Assembly (NCBI GenBank): GCA_002317215.1
Contig: DCJD01000004.1
Span: 45,102 to 55,420, forward strand
Direction: 5' to 3'
Length of the DNA: 10,319 nucleotides
Origin: Caryophanales bacterium UBA1709
GTDB lineage: Bacteria; Bacillota_I; Bacilli_A; RFN20; UBA1709
Both the position numbers and the translations under genes were made by a program. Positions 1 to 6,762 of the stretch are shown here, piece by piece. The notes below the pieces were generated by a model, which was given only the letters and a program-made list of their open reading frames with translations, was not told the DNA's origin and did not search any database. Each line of letters begins with the position of its first letter. Within the stretch, counting starts at the first letter, position 1.

Positions 1-614
1 CTTCTAATCATGAATGGTGGAATTACATAAGTAAAACCTTTATTAATCATGAAATCTCTAGCATATGATAAAACTGCGCTATGAAGTCTTGCAATATCGC
101 CCATTAAATAATAAAAGCCGTTACCTGCAACTCTTCTTGCACTATCTAAATCAATACCACCAAGTTTTTCAATGATATCTAAATGATAAGGAATCTCAAA
201 ACTTGGAACTTTTGGCTCTAAAAATCTTTCTACTTCAACGTTTTTTGAATCATCTTCACCAATAGGAACGCTAGGATCAATCATATTAGGAATGACCATC
301 ATTCTATCTTTAACTTCTTTTGCAAGAATTTCTTCTTGTTTTTCTAAATCTAAAAGTTTTTCATTAATAGAATTTACTTCTTCTTTTGCTGCATTTGCTT
401 CATCAAATTTCTTTTGTCCCATTAACATACCAATGTTTTTAGAGACAGAATTTCTTTTTGCCCTTAATTCATCACCAGTATTTTTACAAGCTCTTAGTTT
501 TTCATCAAGTTCAACAACTTCATCAACTAAATGTAACTTATGATCTTGAAACTTCTTTTTAATATTTTCCTTTACCGCATCAACGTTTTCTCTTAGAAAT
601 TTAATATCTAACAT
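1..614 (-). CDS. serS: Seryl-tRNA synthetase, N-terminal 204 codons (cut by window edge)
   Basis: This gene charges tRNA-Ser with serine in the cytoplasm (class II aminoacyl-tRNA synthetase). The start ATG at 614-612 begins MLDIKFLREN, the usual SerRS opening, and a strong GGGAGG ribosome site lies 7 nt upstream. Residues about 30-105 are rich in charged heptads and should form the long antiparallel coiled-coil arm that grips the tRNA-Ser variable arm. Residues 166-182 (GFYYLMGDIARLHSAVL) and 194-204 (FTYVIPPFMIR) lead into catalytic motif 1. Motifs 2 and 3 lie beyond the left edge, so completeness cannot be judged. The serine T-box leader immediately upstream supports the assignment independently, and no separate promoter was seen for the gene. 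Identification is confident from family sequence. Confidence 0.95.
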   Translation of the reverse strand, partial: MLDIKFLRENVDAVKENIKKKFQDHKLHLVDEVVELDEKLRACKNTGDELRAKRNSVSKNIGMLMGQKKFDEANAAKEEVNSINEKLLDLEKQEEILAKEVKDRMMVIPNMIDPSVPIGEDDSKNVEVERFLEPKVPSFEIPYHLDIIEKLGGIDLDSARRVAGNGFYYLMGDIARLHSAVLSYARDFMINKGFTYVIPPFMIR

Positions 615-629
615 ATTATTTCCTCCCAC

Positions 630-679
630 AAAAAAGACACCTTTATTATATATAAGGGACGGGAATAAACCGTGGTGCC
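630..679 (-). terminator. T-box terminator (alternative fold) ahead of serS
   Basis: In the minus-strand RNA, GGCACC and TTTATT can pair with AATAAA and GGTGTC, leaving a 4-nt bulge and a loop of about 16 nt. Six U residues follow at 635-630. The fold uses the T-box bases needed for the antiterminator, so the two structures exclude each other. With charged tRNA-Ser it should stop transcription. It is also the only terminator visible after gyrA. Confidence 0.8.
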
Positions 680-837
680 ACCCTTCTTTAATTGTTTCAC
701 GTGAAACAATACTCTATGATTTATATTGGAATCACCCATATTCTTTAAAACAAGTAGAATTTCATTAGTAGTAGAAGGAATTTTCGCATCAACCAAATTC
801 TTTCTGTTCATCTACTACTAATTACTTTCTTGTTTTA
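631..837 (-). ncRNA. Serine-specific T-box riboswitch leader of serS
   Basis: This leader senses uncharged tRNA-Ser and allows read-through into serS. On the minus strand the base of stem I pairs TAAAACAAG (837-829) with CTTGTTTTA (754-746). Above it is an internal loop with AGTA on the left and GAAAT-TCT-A on the right; TCT at 758-756 is a serine codon in the specifier position. An 11-bp helix (TTAGTAGTAGA with TCTACTACTAA) and a distal GGTTGATG loop follow. The antiterminator (685-654) pairs AAGGG with CCCTT and ACGG with CCGT around the bulge TGGCACC; its UGGC would pair with a GCCA acceptor end, and G is the usual tRNA-Ser discriminator base. The competing terminator pairs GGCACC (679-674) and TTTATT (669-664) with AATAAA (647-642) and GGTGTC (641-636), followed by six T. 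The first base of stem I is the first base of the gyrA stop codon. Pairings were worked out by eye. Confidence 0.93.
691..710. promoter_or_regulatory. parS-type centromere site (ParB binding palindrome)
   Basis: ATTGTTTCACGTGAAACAAT is a perfect 20-bp palindrome. Its 16-bp core at 693-708, TGTTTCACGTGAAACA, matches the parS consensus bound by Spo0J/ParB across Firmicutes and many other bacteria. parS sites cluster near oriC, and this one is about 8-9 kb from it. It lies inside the transcribed T-box leader, where the RNA would form an 8-bp hairpin with loop ACGT just before the antiterminator. No parB is in the window; in Bacillus it lies to the right of rnpA, so it may be outside the right edge. 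Confidence 0.9.
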
Positions 838-3342
838 TTCTTCGTTTTCTTCAATAACTTCTTCACTTACTTCTTCTTTAGAAGTAGTAGTTATTGTAGC
901 GACTTTAGAATCGCCATTTAATCTAATAATCTTAACACCTTGAGTGTTTCTTCCAGCAACTTTAACTTCTTCTAAACTAGTTCTAATTAAAGTTCCTTTA
1001 GAAGTAGTAACTAATAAATCTTCATCGCCATTTACTGCTTTAATTGCTTGGATATTACCAGTTTTCTCAGTAACGTTTAATGTAATTACACCTTTTGATC
1101 CACGTTTAGTTAAACGATAATCAGTAGCTAATGTCATTTTACCAAGACCATTTTCTGAAACAACTAAGATATATTGTCCTTCTGTTGATGTTGTTACACC
1201 GATAGCATAGGCATTTTCAGCAAGTTCAATACCCTTAACTCCACTTGCGCTTCTTCCCATGACTCTTACATCACTTTCTAAGAAACGACATAATTTACCG
1301 GTCGAACTTGCGATATAGATTTCTTCATGGCCATTTGTTTTCTTAACGTCAAGTAAAGAGTCGTTTTCTTTTAAAGTAACAGCAATCTTACCTGACTTGT
1401 TAATTCTAGCAAACTCTTCTAAACTTGTTCTTTTTACAATACCTAATCTTGAAACAAATAGTAAACTATCTTCTTTATAATCTTCAGTTATAGAGATAAT
1501 AGATTTAATTTTCTCTTCTTTTGGTAAACCTGGTAATAAGTTTACAATTGGAGTTCCTTTACCAGCTCTACTAAATTCAGGGATTTGATATCCTCTTAAT
1601 CTAAATACTCTTCCCAATTCACTAAAGAATAAGATATCAGTATGAGTTGTAGTAGTTAATATTCTATCCACTGCATCGTCATTATGAGTAGTGATAGATT
1701 TAATACCAACTCCGCCTCTATGAATAGTTTTATATGTATCTACTGGGACACGTTTAATATATCCATTAGAAGTTAATGTTATAACAACATCTTCTTGAGG
1801 AATTAAATCTTCATCTTCTAATGAAGCAGATTCATTTGAAATAACTGTTTTTCTTTCATCGCCATATTTTTCTTTGATATCTTCCATATCGGCTTTGATA
1901 ACTTCTAATACTTTAGCGTGACTATTTAAGATTTCGTTATATTCTAGAATATCTTTATTTAATTGATCAATTTCAGCTTCAATCTTAATTTGTTCAACTC
2001 CAGTTAATCTTTGAAGTTTCATATCTAGAATGGCTTTAGCTTGTTTTTCGGTTAAACCAAACTTACTCATTAAACCATTTAATGCATCATCACTTGACTT
2101 AGAACCTCTAATTAAAGCAATTACTTCGTCAATATTTAAAGAAGCAATCTTTAATCCTTCTAAAATATGAATTCTTTCTTTTGCTCTTTCTAAATCAAAT
2201 CTAGTCTTTCTTCTAACAACTTCAACTTGGTGATTCATATAATGGACTAATATTTCTTTTATAGAGAATACTTTTGGTTGTCCATCATAGATAGCAAGTA
2301 AGTTAATTGAATAAGAAGATTGTAATGATGAATATTTAAATAATTGATTTAATACAACTTCAGGAATTGCATCTTTTTTAACTTCAATAACTACTCTAAT
2401 ACCTTCTTTATTAGATTCATCTCTAATATCTGAGATTCCTTCAATAACTTTATTAGTAGCAAGTTCACCAATCTTCTCACACATGGTAGATTTATTAACG
2501 CCATATGGAATTTCACTAACGACAATTATCTTTTTATCAGCATGATTTGGATCATCTTCTATTTCACACTTACTTCTAATAGTAATGCTTCCATTACCAG
2601 TTTCATAAGCTTGTTTGATACCGCTTCTTCCTAAAATAATACCACCAGTTGGGAAATCTGGGCCTTTTAATATATCCATTAATTCAACTACGGAAATATC
2701 TGGATTGTTAGCAACTGCTAAAGCAGCATCAATTGTCTCACATAAATTATGTGGTGGAATATTAGTTGCCATACCAACTGCAATACCAGTTGACCCATTA
2801 ATTAAAATATTTGGGATACGACAAGGTAAGATAACAGGTTCTTTTTCTTCGCCATCATAGTTTGGAATAAAATCAACTGTATCTTTATTAATATCTCTAA
2901 CTAATTCTTGAGCAATTTTACTAAGTCTTGCTTCAGTATATCTCATGGCTGCTGGTTCATCACCATCAATGTTACCAAAGTTACCATGACCATCTACAAT
3001 TGGATATCTTGTATTAAATGTTTGAGCTAAACGAGCCATTGCATCATATACTGCAGTATCACCATGAGGATGGTATTTACCAATAACTTCACCGACGATT
3101 CTAGCAGATTTTTTATGCGCAACATTGTAAGTCATACCAAGGTCATTCATAGCATAAACAATTCTTCTATGAACAGGTTTAAAACCATCACGTACTTCTG
3201 GTAAAGCTCTTGCGACAATAACTGACATTGAATAGTCTAGGAATGAACTACGCATTGTCTTAGCTAAATCAACTTCTTGTATATTAGATTCATTGATATC
3301 ACTATTAAACACTTCTTTGCTGTGATCTAATTCTTTTGACAT
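835..3342 (-). CDS. gyrA: DNA gyrase subunit A
   Basis: This subunit cuts and rejoins DNA and wraps it; with GyrB it introduces negative supercoils using ATP. The protein has 835 residues, a normal Firmicutes length. The N-terminal breakage-reunion domain carries the catalytic tyrosine Y135 in AAMRYTEARL. The quinolone pocket reads HPHGDTAVYDAM: T96 (E. coli S83 position) keeps a hydroxyl and D100 (E. coli D87) is conserved, so no GyrA resistance change is seen there. A coiled-coil tower spans about residues 370-500. The C-terminal beta-pinwheel begins near 515; its GyrA-box is HRGGVGI at 541-547, degenerate compared with the QRRGGKG consensus. The tail after 820 is acidic. The start ATG has AAAGGAG 6 nt upstream. 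The gene follows gyrB by 16 bp and leads straight into the serS T-box with no separate terminator. Confidence 0.97.
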   Translation of the reverse strand: MSKELDHSKEVFNSDINESNIQEVDLAKTMRSSFLDYSMSVIVARALPEVRDGFKPVHRRIVYAMNDLGMTYNVAHKKSARIVGEVIGKYHPHGDTAVYDAMARLAQTFNTRYPIVDGHGNFGNIDGDEPAAMRYTEARLSKIAQELVRDINKDTVDFIPNYDGEEKEPVILPCRIPNILINGSTGIAVGMATNIPPHNLCETIDAALAVANNPDISVVELMDILKGPDFPTGGIILGRSGIKQAYETGNGSITIRSKCEIEDDPNHADKKIIVVSEIPYGVNKSTMCEKIGELATNKVIEGISDIRDESNKEGIRVVIEVKKDAIPEVVLNQLFKYSSLQSSYSINLLAIYDGQPKVFSIKEILVHYMNHQVEVVRRKTRFDLERAKERIHILEGLKIASLNIDEVIALIRGSKSSDDALNGLMSKFGLTEKQAKAILDMKLQRLTGVEQIKIEAEIDQLNKDILEYNEILNSHAKVLEVIKADMEDIKEKYGDERKTVISNESASLEDEDLIPQEDVVITLTSNGYIKRVPVDTYKTIHRGGVGIKSITTHNDDAVDRILTTTTHTDILFFSELGRVFRLRGYQIPEFSRAGKGTPIVNLLPGLPKEEKIKSIISITEDYKEDSLLFVSRLGIVKRTSLEEFARINKSGKIAVTLKENDSLLDVKKTNGHEEIYIASSTGKLCRFLESDVRVMGRSASGVKGIELAENAYAIGVTTSTEGQYILVVSENGLGKMTLATDYRLTKRGSKGVITLNVTEKTGNIQAIKAVNGDEDLLVTTSKGTLIRTSLEEVKVAGRNTQGVKIIRLNGDSKVATITTTSKEEVSEEVIEENEE

Positions 3343-3358
3343 AGTTTACTCCTTTCTA

Positions 3359-5320
3359 TTAAATATCTAAGTTCTTAACAAATTTTGCGTTTGTTAAGAT
3401 AAATTCTTTTCTAGGTTCTACTTCTTCACCCATTAACATATCAAATGTTCTATCGGCTTCAATAGCATCATCTAAAGTAACTTTTAATAATACTCTATTA
3501 TTAGGATCCATAGTAGTTTCCCAAAGTTGTTGAGGATCCATTTCACCAAGACCTTTATATCTTTGAATTAAAGGTTTTGCATTTTCAGGAATTGTTTTTC
3601 TAATCTCATCCATTTGTTGTTCACTATAAGCATATTGAACGTTTTTATTATATTGAACTTTATATAATGGAGGTTGTGCTAAATATACATGGCCATTTTC
3701 AACAAGTGGTTTCATATATCTATAGAAGAATGTTAATAATAGTGTTGCAATATGAGCACCATCAACATCAGCATCAGTCATAATAACTATCTTATGATAT
3801 CTTAGTTTCTCAATATTGAATTCTGGTCCAAAACTTGTACCAAACGCACTAATCATTGTTCCGATTTCTTTATTATCTAATACTTTTTCTTGACGGGCTT
3901 TTTCAACGTTAATGATTTTACCTCTTAATGGAAGGATAGCTTGGAATTGTCTATTTCTTCCATCTTTAGCAGAACCACCAGCTGAGTTACCCTCAACGAT
4001 AAATATTTCACATAATTCTGGATCTCTATTACTACAATCAGCAAGTTTACCAGGTAATGTTGAAATACCCATTGCGGATTTACGAGTTTGTTCACGAGCT
4101 TTCTTAGCAGCAATTCTTCCTTTTGCTGCTAACATAGCTTTTTCAACAATTGTTTTTGCTTCATCAGGATTTTCTTGTAAGAATCTTGATAAACAATCTC
4201 CAAATATTTTATTAACTATTGGTTTAACTTCACTATTACCAAGTTTAGTTTTTGTTTGTCCTTCGTATTGTGGATTTGGATGTTTAACTGAGACAACAGC
4301 AGTAATACCTTCTCTACAATCATCTGCAGTTAAGTTATCATCATTTTCTTTTAGAAATTTTTTATCTTTAGCATATTTATTAATTTCTCTAACAAGTGCT
4401 AATCTAAAACCTTCCTCATGAGTTCCATATTCTGGAGTAAAGATATTATTACAGAAAGCATATACATTTGGTTGATAAGTATCATTGTATTGAACAGCAA
4501 TTTCAACTTCCATTGCAAAAGCATCTTGGCCTTCTTTTGCAGGTTCATTATATGTTTCTTCACAATAAATAATATCTGGATGAATAGCAGTCTTAGTTGA
4601 ATTTAAGAATTCAACATATTGTTTTAATCCACCTTCATATAAGAAACTATCATGTAAGTTAGGTTCTTCTCTTTCGTCAATTAACTCAATAGTTAATCCT
4701 TTATTTAAGAATGCTAATTGTTTGAATCTTTCTTTTAAAGTATTGTAGTTAAATGTTGTAGTTTCCGTAAAGATAGTTGGATCAGGTTTAAACTTAACAG
4801 TGGTACCTCTATAATCAGTATCACCAATAATATGTAAAGGACCATCTACATGTCCACCATTACTAAATGACATATAGTGCATTTTACCTTCATGTCCAAC
4901 CCATACTTCAAATTTACTTGATAATGCATTAACAACAGATCCACCAACACCATGTAATCCACCACTAACTTTATATCCACTATCTCCACCAAATTTACCA
5001 CCAGCATGTAAAACAGTGTAAACTGTTTGAACAGTAGATACTCCAGTCTTATGGTGAATACCAACAGGAATACCTCTTCCGTTATCTTTTACAATAATTT
5101 CATTATCTTTTGTAACTGTAACAATAATACGATCACAAATACCAGCTAAAGCTTCATCAATTGAGTTATCAACGATTTCCCATACTAAATGGTGTAAGCC
5201 TTTCTCACTAGTAGTTGCAATATACATACCAGGTCTTTTTCTAACAGCTTCTAGTCCTTCTAGAACTTGAATTTGATCCTCGGTATATTCATGATTAACC
5301 GGTTTTAATAAATCATCCAT
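3359..5320 (-). CDS. gyrB: DNA gyrase subunit B
   Basis: This is the ATPase subunit of gyrase. At 653 residues it is of Gram-positive size and lacks the insertion found in the E. coli protein. The GHKL ATPase shows E48 and N52 in EIVDNSIDEA, DNGRGIP at 79-85 and the lid GLHGVG at 121-126. The transducer has QTK at 355-357. The TOPRIM domain has E443 in VEGNSAGGSAK and the metal-binding DADVD at 516-520, followed by PLRGKI, RYKGLGEM and LWETTMDP. Two departures stand out: N445 where nearly all gyrases have Asp (EGDSA), and A525 in GAHIATLLLT where Arg is usual. The ATG overlaps the end of recF by 8 bp, and AAGGAG precedes it inside recF. Adjacent gyrA and the origin context make this gyrase rather than topoisomerase IV ParE. 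Confidence 0.97.
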   Translation of the reverse strand: MDDLLKPVNHEYTEDQIQVLEGLEAVRKRPGMYIATTSEKGLHHLVWEIVDNSIDEALAGICDRIIVTVTKDNEIIVKDNGRGIPVGIHHKTGVSTVQTVYTVLHAGGKFGGDSGYKVSGGLHGVGGSVVNALSSKFEVWVGHEGKMHYMSFSNGGHVDGPLHIIGDTDYRGTTVKFKPDPTIFTETTTFNYNTLKERFKQLAFLNKGLTIELIDEREEPNLHDSFLYEGGLKQYVEFLNSTKTAIHPDIIYCEETYNEPAKEGQDAFAMEVEIAVQYNDTYQPNVYAFCNNIFTPEYGTHEEGFRLALVREINKYAKDKKFLKENDDNLTADDCREGITAVVSVKHPNPQYEGQTKTKLGNSEVKPIVNKIFGDCLSRFLQENPDEAKTIVEKAMLAAKGRIAAKKAREQTRKSAMGISTLPGKLADCSNRDPELCEIFIVEGNSAGGSAKDGRNRQFQAILPLRGKIINVEKARQEKVLDNKEIGTMISAFGTSFGPEFNIEKLRYHKIVIMTDADVDGAHIATLLLTFFYRYMKPLVENGHVYLAQPPLYKVQYNKNVQYAYSEQQMDEIRKTIPENAKPLIQRYKGLGEMDPQQLWETTMDPNNRVLLKVTLDDAIEADRTFDMLMGEEVEPRKEFILTNAKFVKNLDI

Positions 5321-6377
5321 TTTCTTTCTCCTTTACACAACCATTTTCAATTCTAATCTTCTTAGCTTTCTCAATCTTGATATCTTTTGTTGTTGTAATA
5401 AACAATTGATAAGAAGAATTAAGATTATTTAATAATCTATTTTGTTTATCTTCATCTAATTCAGATAATACATCATCTAAGATAACAATCGCTTTCTTGT
5501 TTATAACTTCATATATATAATCAAGTGTTGCTAACTTAAGTGATATAACAGCTATTCTATTTTGTCCTTGTGAACCAAACACTGAAATATCATTATTATC
5601 TAAAGATAATACAATATCATCTTTATGAGGACCAAGTAATGTTTGTCCTCTTTCTAAATCAAACTCATAATTCTTTTTATATAATTCATATATCTCTTTC
5701 TCATCTATATCTAAGAAGTCGGATTTATATGTTATATCAATGTTTGATTTAGTATTTGTTAAATTTTGATAATACTTATTTAAGTTAGTTTTAATTGATT
5801 TAATAAATTCATTTCTTCTATTAACAATAACTTTAGAATAATTAGATAGTAATGAATCATATGTATCAATTAAAACTTTATCTACCTTTTCTTCTTTTAA
5901 AGTATTATTTCTTTCCACACGATATTTATCAAAATTTAATAAATACGTAGAATAGGATGGGAATATTAAGGATAAGGAATCATCAAGGAAGTCACGTCTA
6001 ATTTTAGGACTATCTTTAAACATATCTACATTTTCTGGTGAGAAGGTAATTGTAATTATATTTCCAATAAAATCTGCTTTCTTAGAAATAGTAGTTTTAT
6101 TGATTGACATGTTTCTTCTTTCTTTAGTAATTACTACATTATAAGAATCATTCTTGTCATCAATAGCATTAATTGTTGCAAACTTCTCATTAACTTTAAT
6201 CAGATTTTCTTGTTCAACATTTCTAAATGATTTTAAGTTAGATAAATAATCAAGAGCTTCAACTATATTTGTTTTACCTTGAGCATTATCTCCATAAATA
6301 ATATTTACAAATGGATCAAATTCTAATTCTAGTTCATCAATGTTTCGATAGCTTTTAAGTTTAAGTTTTTTAATCAT
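5313..6377 (-). CDS. recF: DNA replication/repair protein RecF
   Basis: RecF is an SMC/ABC-type ATPase that, with RecO and RecR, helps load RecA at single-strand gaps and stalled forks. The 354-residue protein shows Walker A GDNAQGKTN at 29-37, an ABC signature region SQGQNR at 269-274 (usually SQGQQR) and Walker B IVILDDVLSELD at 297-308. LLGPHKDD at 247-254 is also typical of RecF. It is close to the usual length of about 360-370. Its ATG shares one base with the yaaA stop (TAATG), with only weak Shine-Dalgarno sequence upstream, so translation is probably coupled to yaaA. It ends in TGA within the first codons of gyrB. Confidence 0.95.
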   Translation of the reverse strand: MIKKLKLKSYRNIDELELEFDPFVNIIYGDNAQGKTNIVEALDYLSNLKSFRNVEQENLIKVNEKFATINAIDDKNDSYNVVITKERRNMSINKTTISKKADFIGNIITITFSPENVDMFKDSPKIRRDFLDDSLSLIFPSYSTYLLNFDKYRVERNNTLKEEKVDKVLIDTYDSLLSNYSKVIVNRRNEFIKSIKTNLNKYYQNLTNTKSNIDITYKSDFLDIDEKEIYELYKKNYEFDLERGQTLLGPHKDDIVLSLDNNDISVFGSQGQNRIAVISLKLATLDYIYEVINKKAIVILDDVLSELDEDKQNRLLNNLNSSYQLFITTTKDIKIEKAKKIRIENGCVKEKENG

Positions 6378-6583
6378 TAAATAATTTTAAATTCTTCATC
6401 TTCAACTTTAACTATATCTAATGGATATAACTTACGACCTCTTCTATTCTCTTTTTCATTATTAACTAAAATTATTTTAGATAATAAGAAGGATTTTTCT
6501 TGTCCACCAGTATCAATTAGATTAGCAAGTTTTAAGAATTGCCCAAGTTTAATATATGGGGTAATTATCTTAACTTCCTTCAT
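6377..6583 (-). CDS. yaaA: S4-domain RNA-binding protein YaaA/RlbA
   Basis: This is a small conserved S4-domain protein that in Bacilli sits between dnaN and recF; a role linked to ribosome assembly has been proposed for the family. The chosen ATG at 6583 gives 68 residues. A GTG three codons upstream (6592) would add only GTG-Ile-Phe and would lie within the ribosome site AGGAAAG, which is correctly spaced (8 nt) for the ATG, so I prefer the ATG. The S4 fold is seen in YIKLGQFLKLANLIDTGG, a conserved ENRRGRKL and the C-terminal DIVKV strand. Its stop overlaps the recF start (TAATG). It is probably the first gene of the yaaA-recF-gyrB-gyrA unit. Confidence 0.9.
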   Translation of the reverse strand: MKEVKIITPYIKLGQFLKLANLIDTGGQEKSFLLSKIILVNNEKENRRGRKLYPLDIVKVEDEEFKII

Positions 6584-6589
6584 AAAAAT

Positions 6590-6666
6590 CACTTTCCTAT
6601 CTAGAATATAAATATATATTTATATTCTGCCCATTTAATTATAAATCATAGAGATAAAAAAATAAA
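6590..6666 (-). promoter_or_regulatory. Probable promoter and 5' leader of the yaaA-recF-gyrB-gyrA operon
   Basis: On the minus strand a perfect -10 TATAAT lies at 6643-6638. A weak -35, TTTATT, lies at 6666-6661, 17 bp away and made from the 3' arm and T-tract of the upstream terminator. Transcription would start near 6631. The first part of the RNA would then be the 26-bp palindrome at 6603-6628, followed by the ribosome site at 6598-6592. The -10 is convincing and the -35 is not, so the promoter is a reasonable inference only. Confidence 0.5.
6603..6628. repeat. 26-bp perfect AT palindrome before yaaA
   Basis: The sequence from AGAATATA to TATATTCT reads identically on both strands over 26 bp with no interruption. 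It lies 5 bp from the yaaA ribosome site and would be close to the mRNA 5' end if the predicted promoter is right. It could be a 5' stabilising hairpin or a regulator operator; neither can be chosen from sequence. Confidence 0.8.
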
Positions 6667-6695
6667 GCGATTTAAGGCATTATTTCGCTTTATTT
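6655..6695 (-). terminator. Intrinsic terminator of dnaA-dnaN
   Basis: In the minus-strand RNA an 11-bp perfect stem (AAATAAAGCGA with TCGCTTTATTT; genome 6695-6685 and 6670-6660) encloses a 14-nt loop and runs into a U-tract. It lies about 70 bp after the dnaN stop and upstream of yaaA. The + strand also has a T-run after the stem, but no gene enters from that side. It separates the dnaA-dnaN unit from the yaaA-recF-gyrBA unit. Confidence 0.85.
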
Positions 6696-6735
6696 TTGAT
6701 TTTGTTATAAAAGGATACACCTTAGTCTCAAATTT

Positions 6736-6756
6736 GTCCCAAAATGTCCCAAAATG
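6736..6756. repeat. Two tandem 10-bp repeats downstream of dnaN
   Basis: GTCCCAAAAT occurs twice back to back (6736-6745 and 6746-6755) just after the dnaN stop. A weaker third unit, GTCTCAAATTT, precedes them at 6725-6735. No function is recognised. Confidence 0.7.
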
Positions 6757-6762
6757 ATTAAA

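Noticed and set aside
292..543. 83-codon Ser/Phe-rich open frame opposite serS
   Set aside because: It is the antisense of the SerRS coiled-coil region; low-complexity Phe/Ser composition reflects Lys/Glu codons on the other strand.
608..811. Minus-strand open frame of 67 codons ahead of serS
   Set aside because: It lies almost entirely inside the T-box leader and its codons follow the RNA stems; it overlaps the serS start and has no recognisable family.
3912..4421. 169-codon open frame on the + strand opposite gyrB
   Set aside because: It is antisense to highly conserved gyrB sequence including TOPRIM and has no family features; a shadow of codon bias.
835..5320. Topoisomerase IV (parE/parC) instead of gyrase
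   Set aside because: The pair sits in the dnaA-dnaN-recF origin cluster and GyrA has a full-length pinwheel with a recognisable, though degenerate, GyrA-box.
6584..6592. GTG start for yaaA three codons upstream
   Set aside because: The GTG is part of the AGGAAAGTG ribosome site that is properly spaced for the ATG at 6583.
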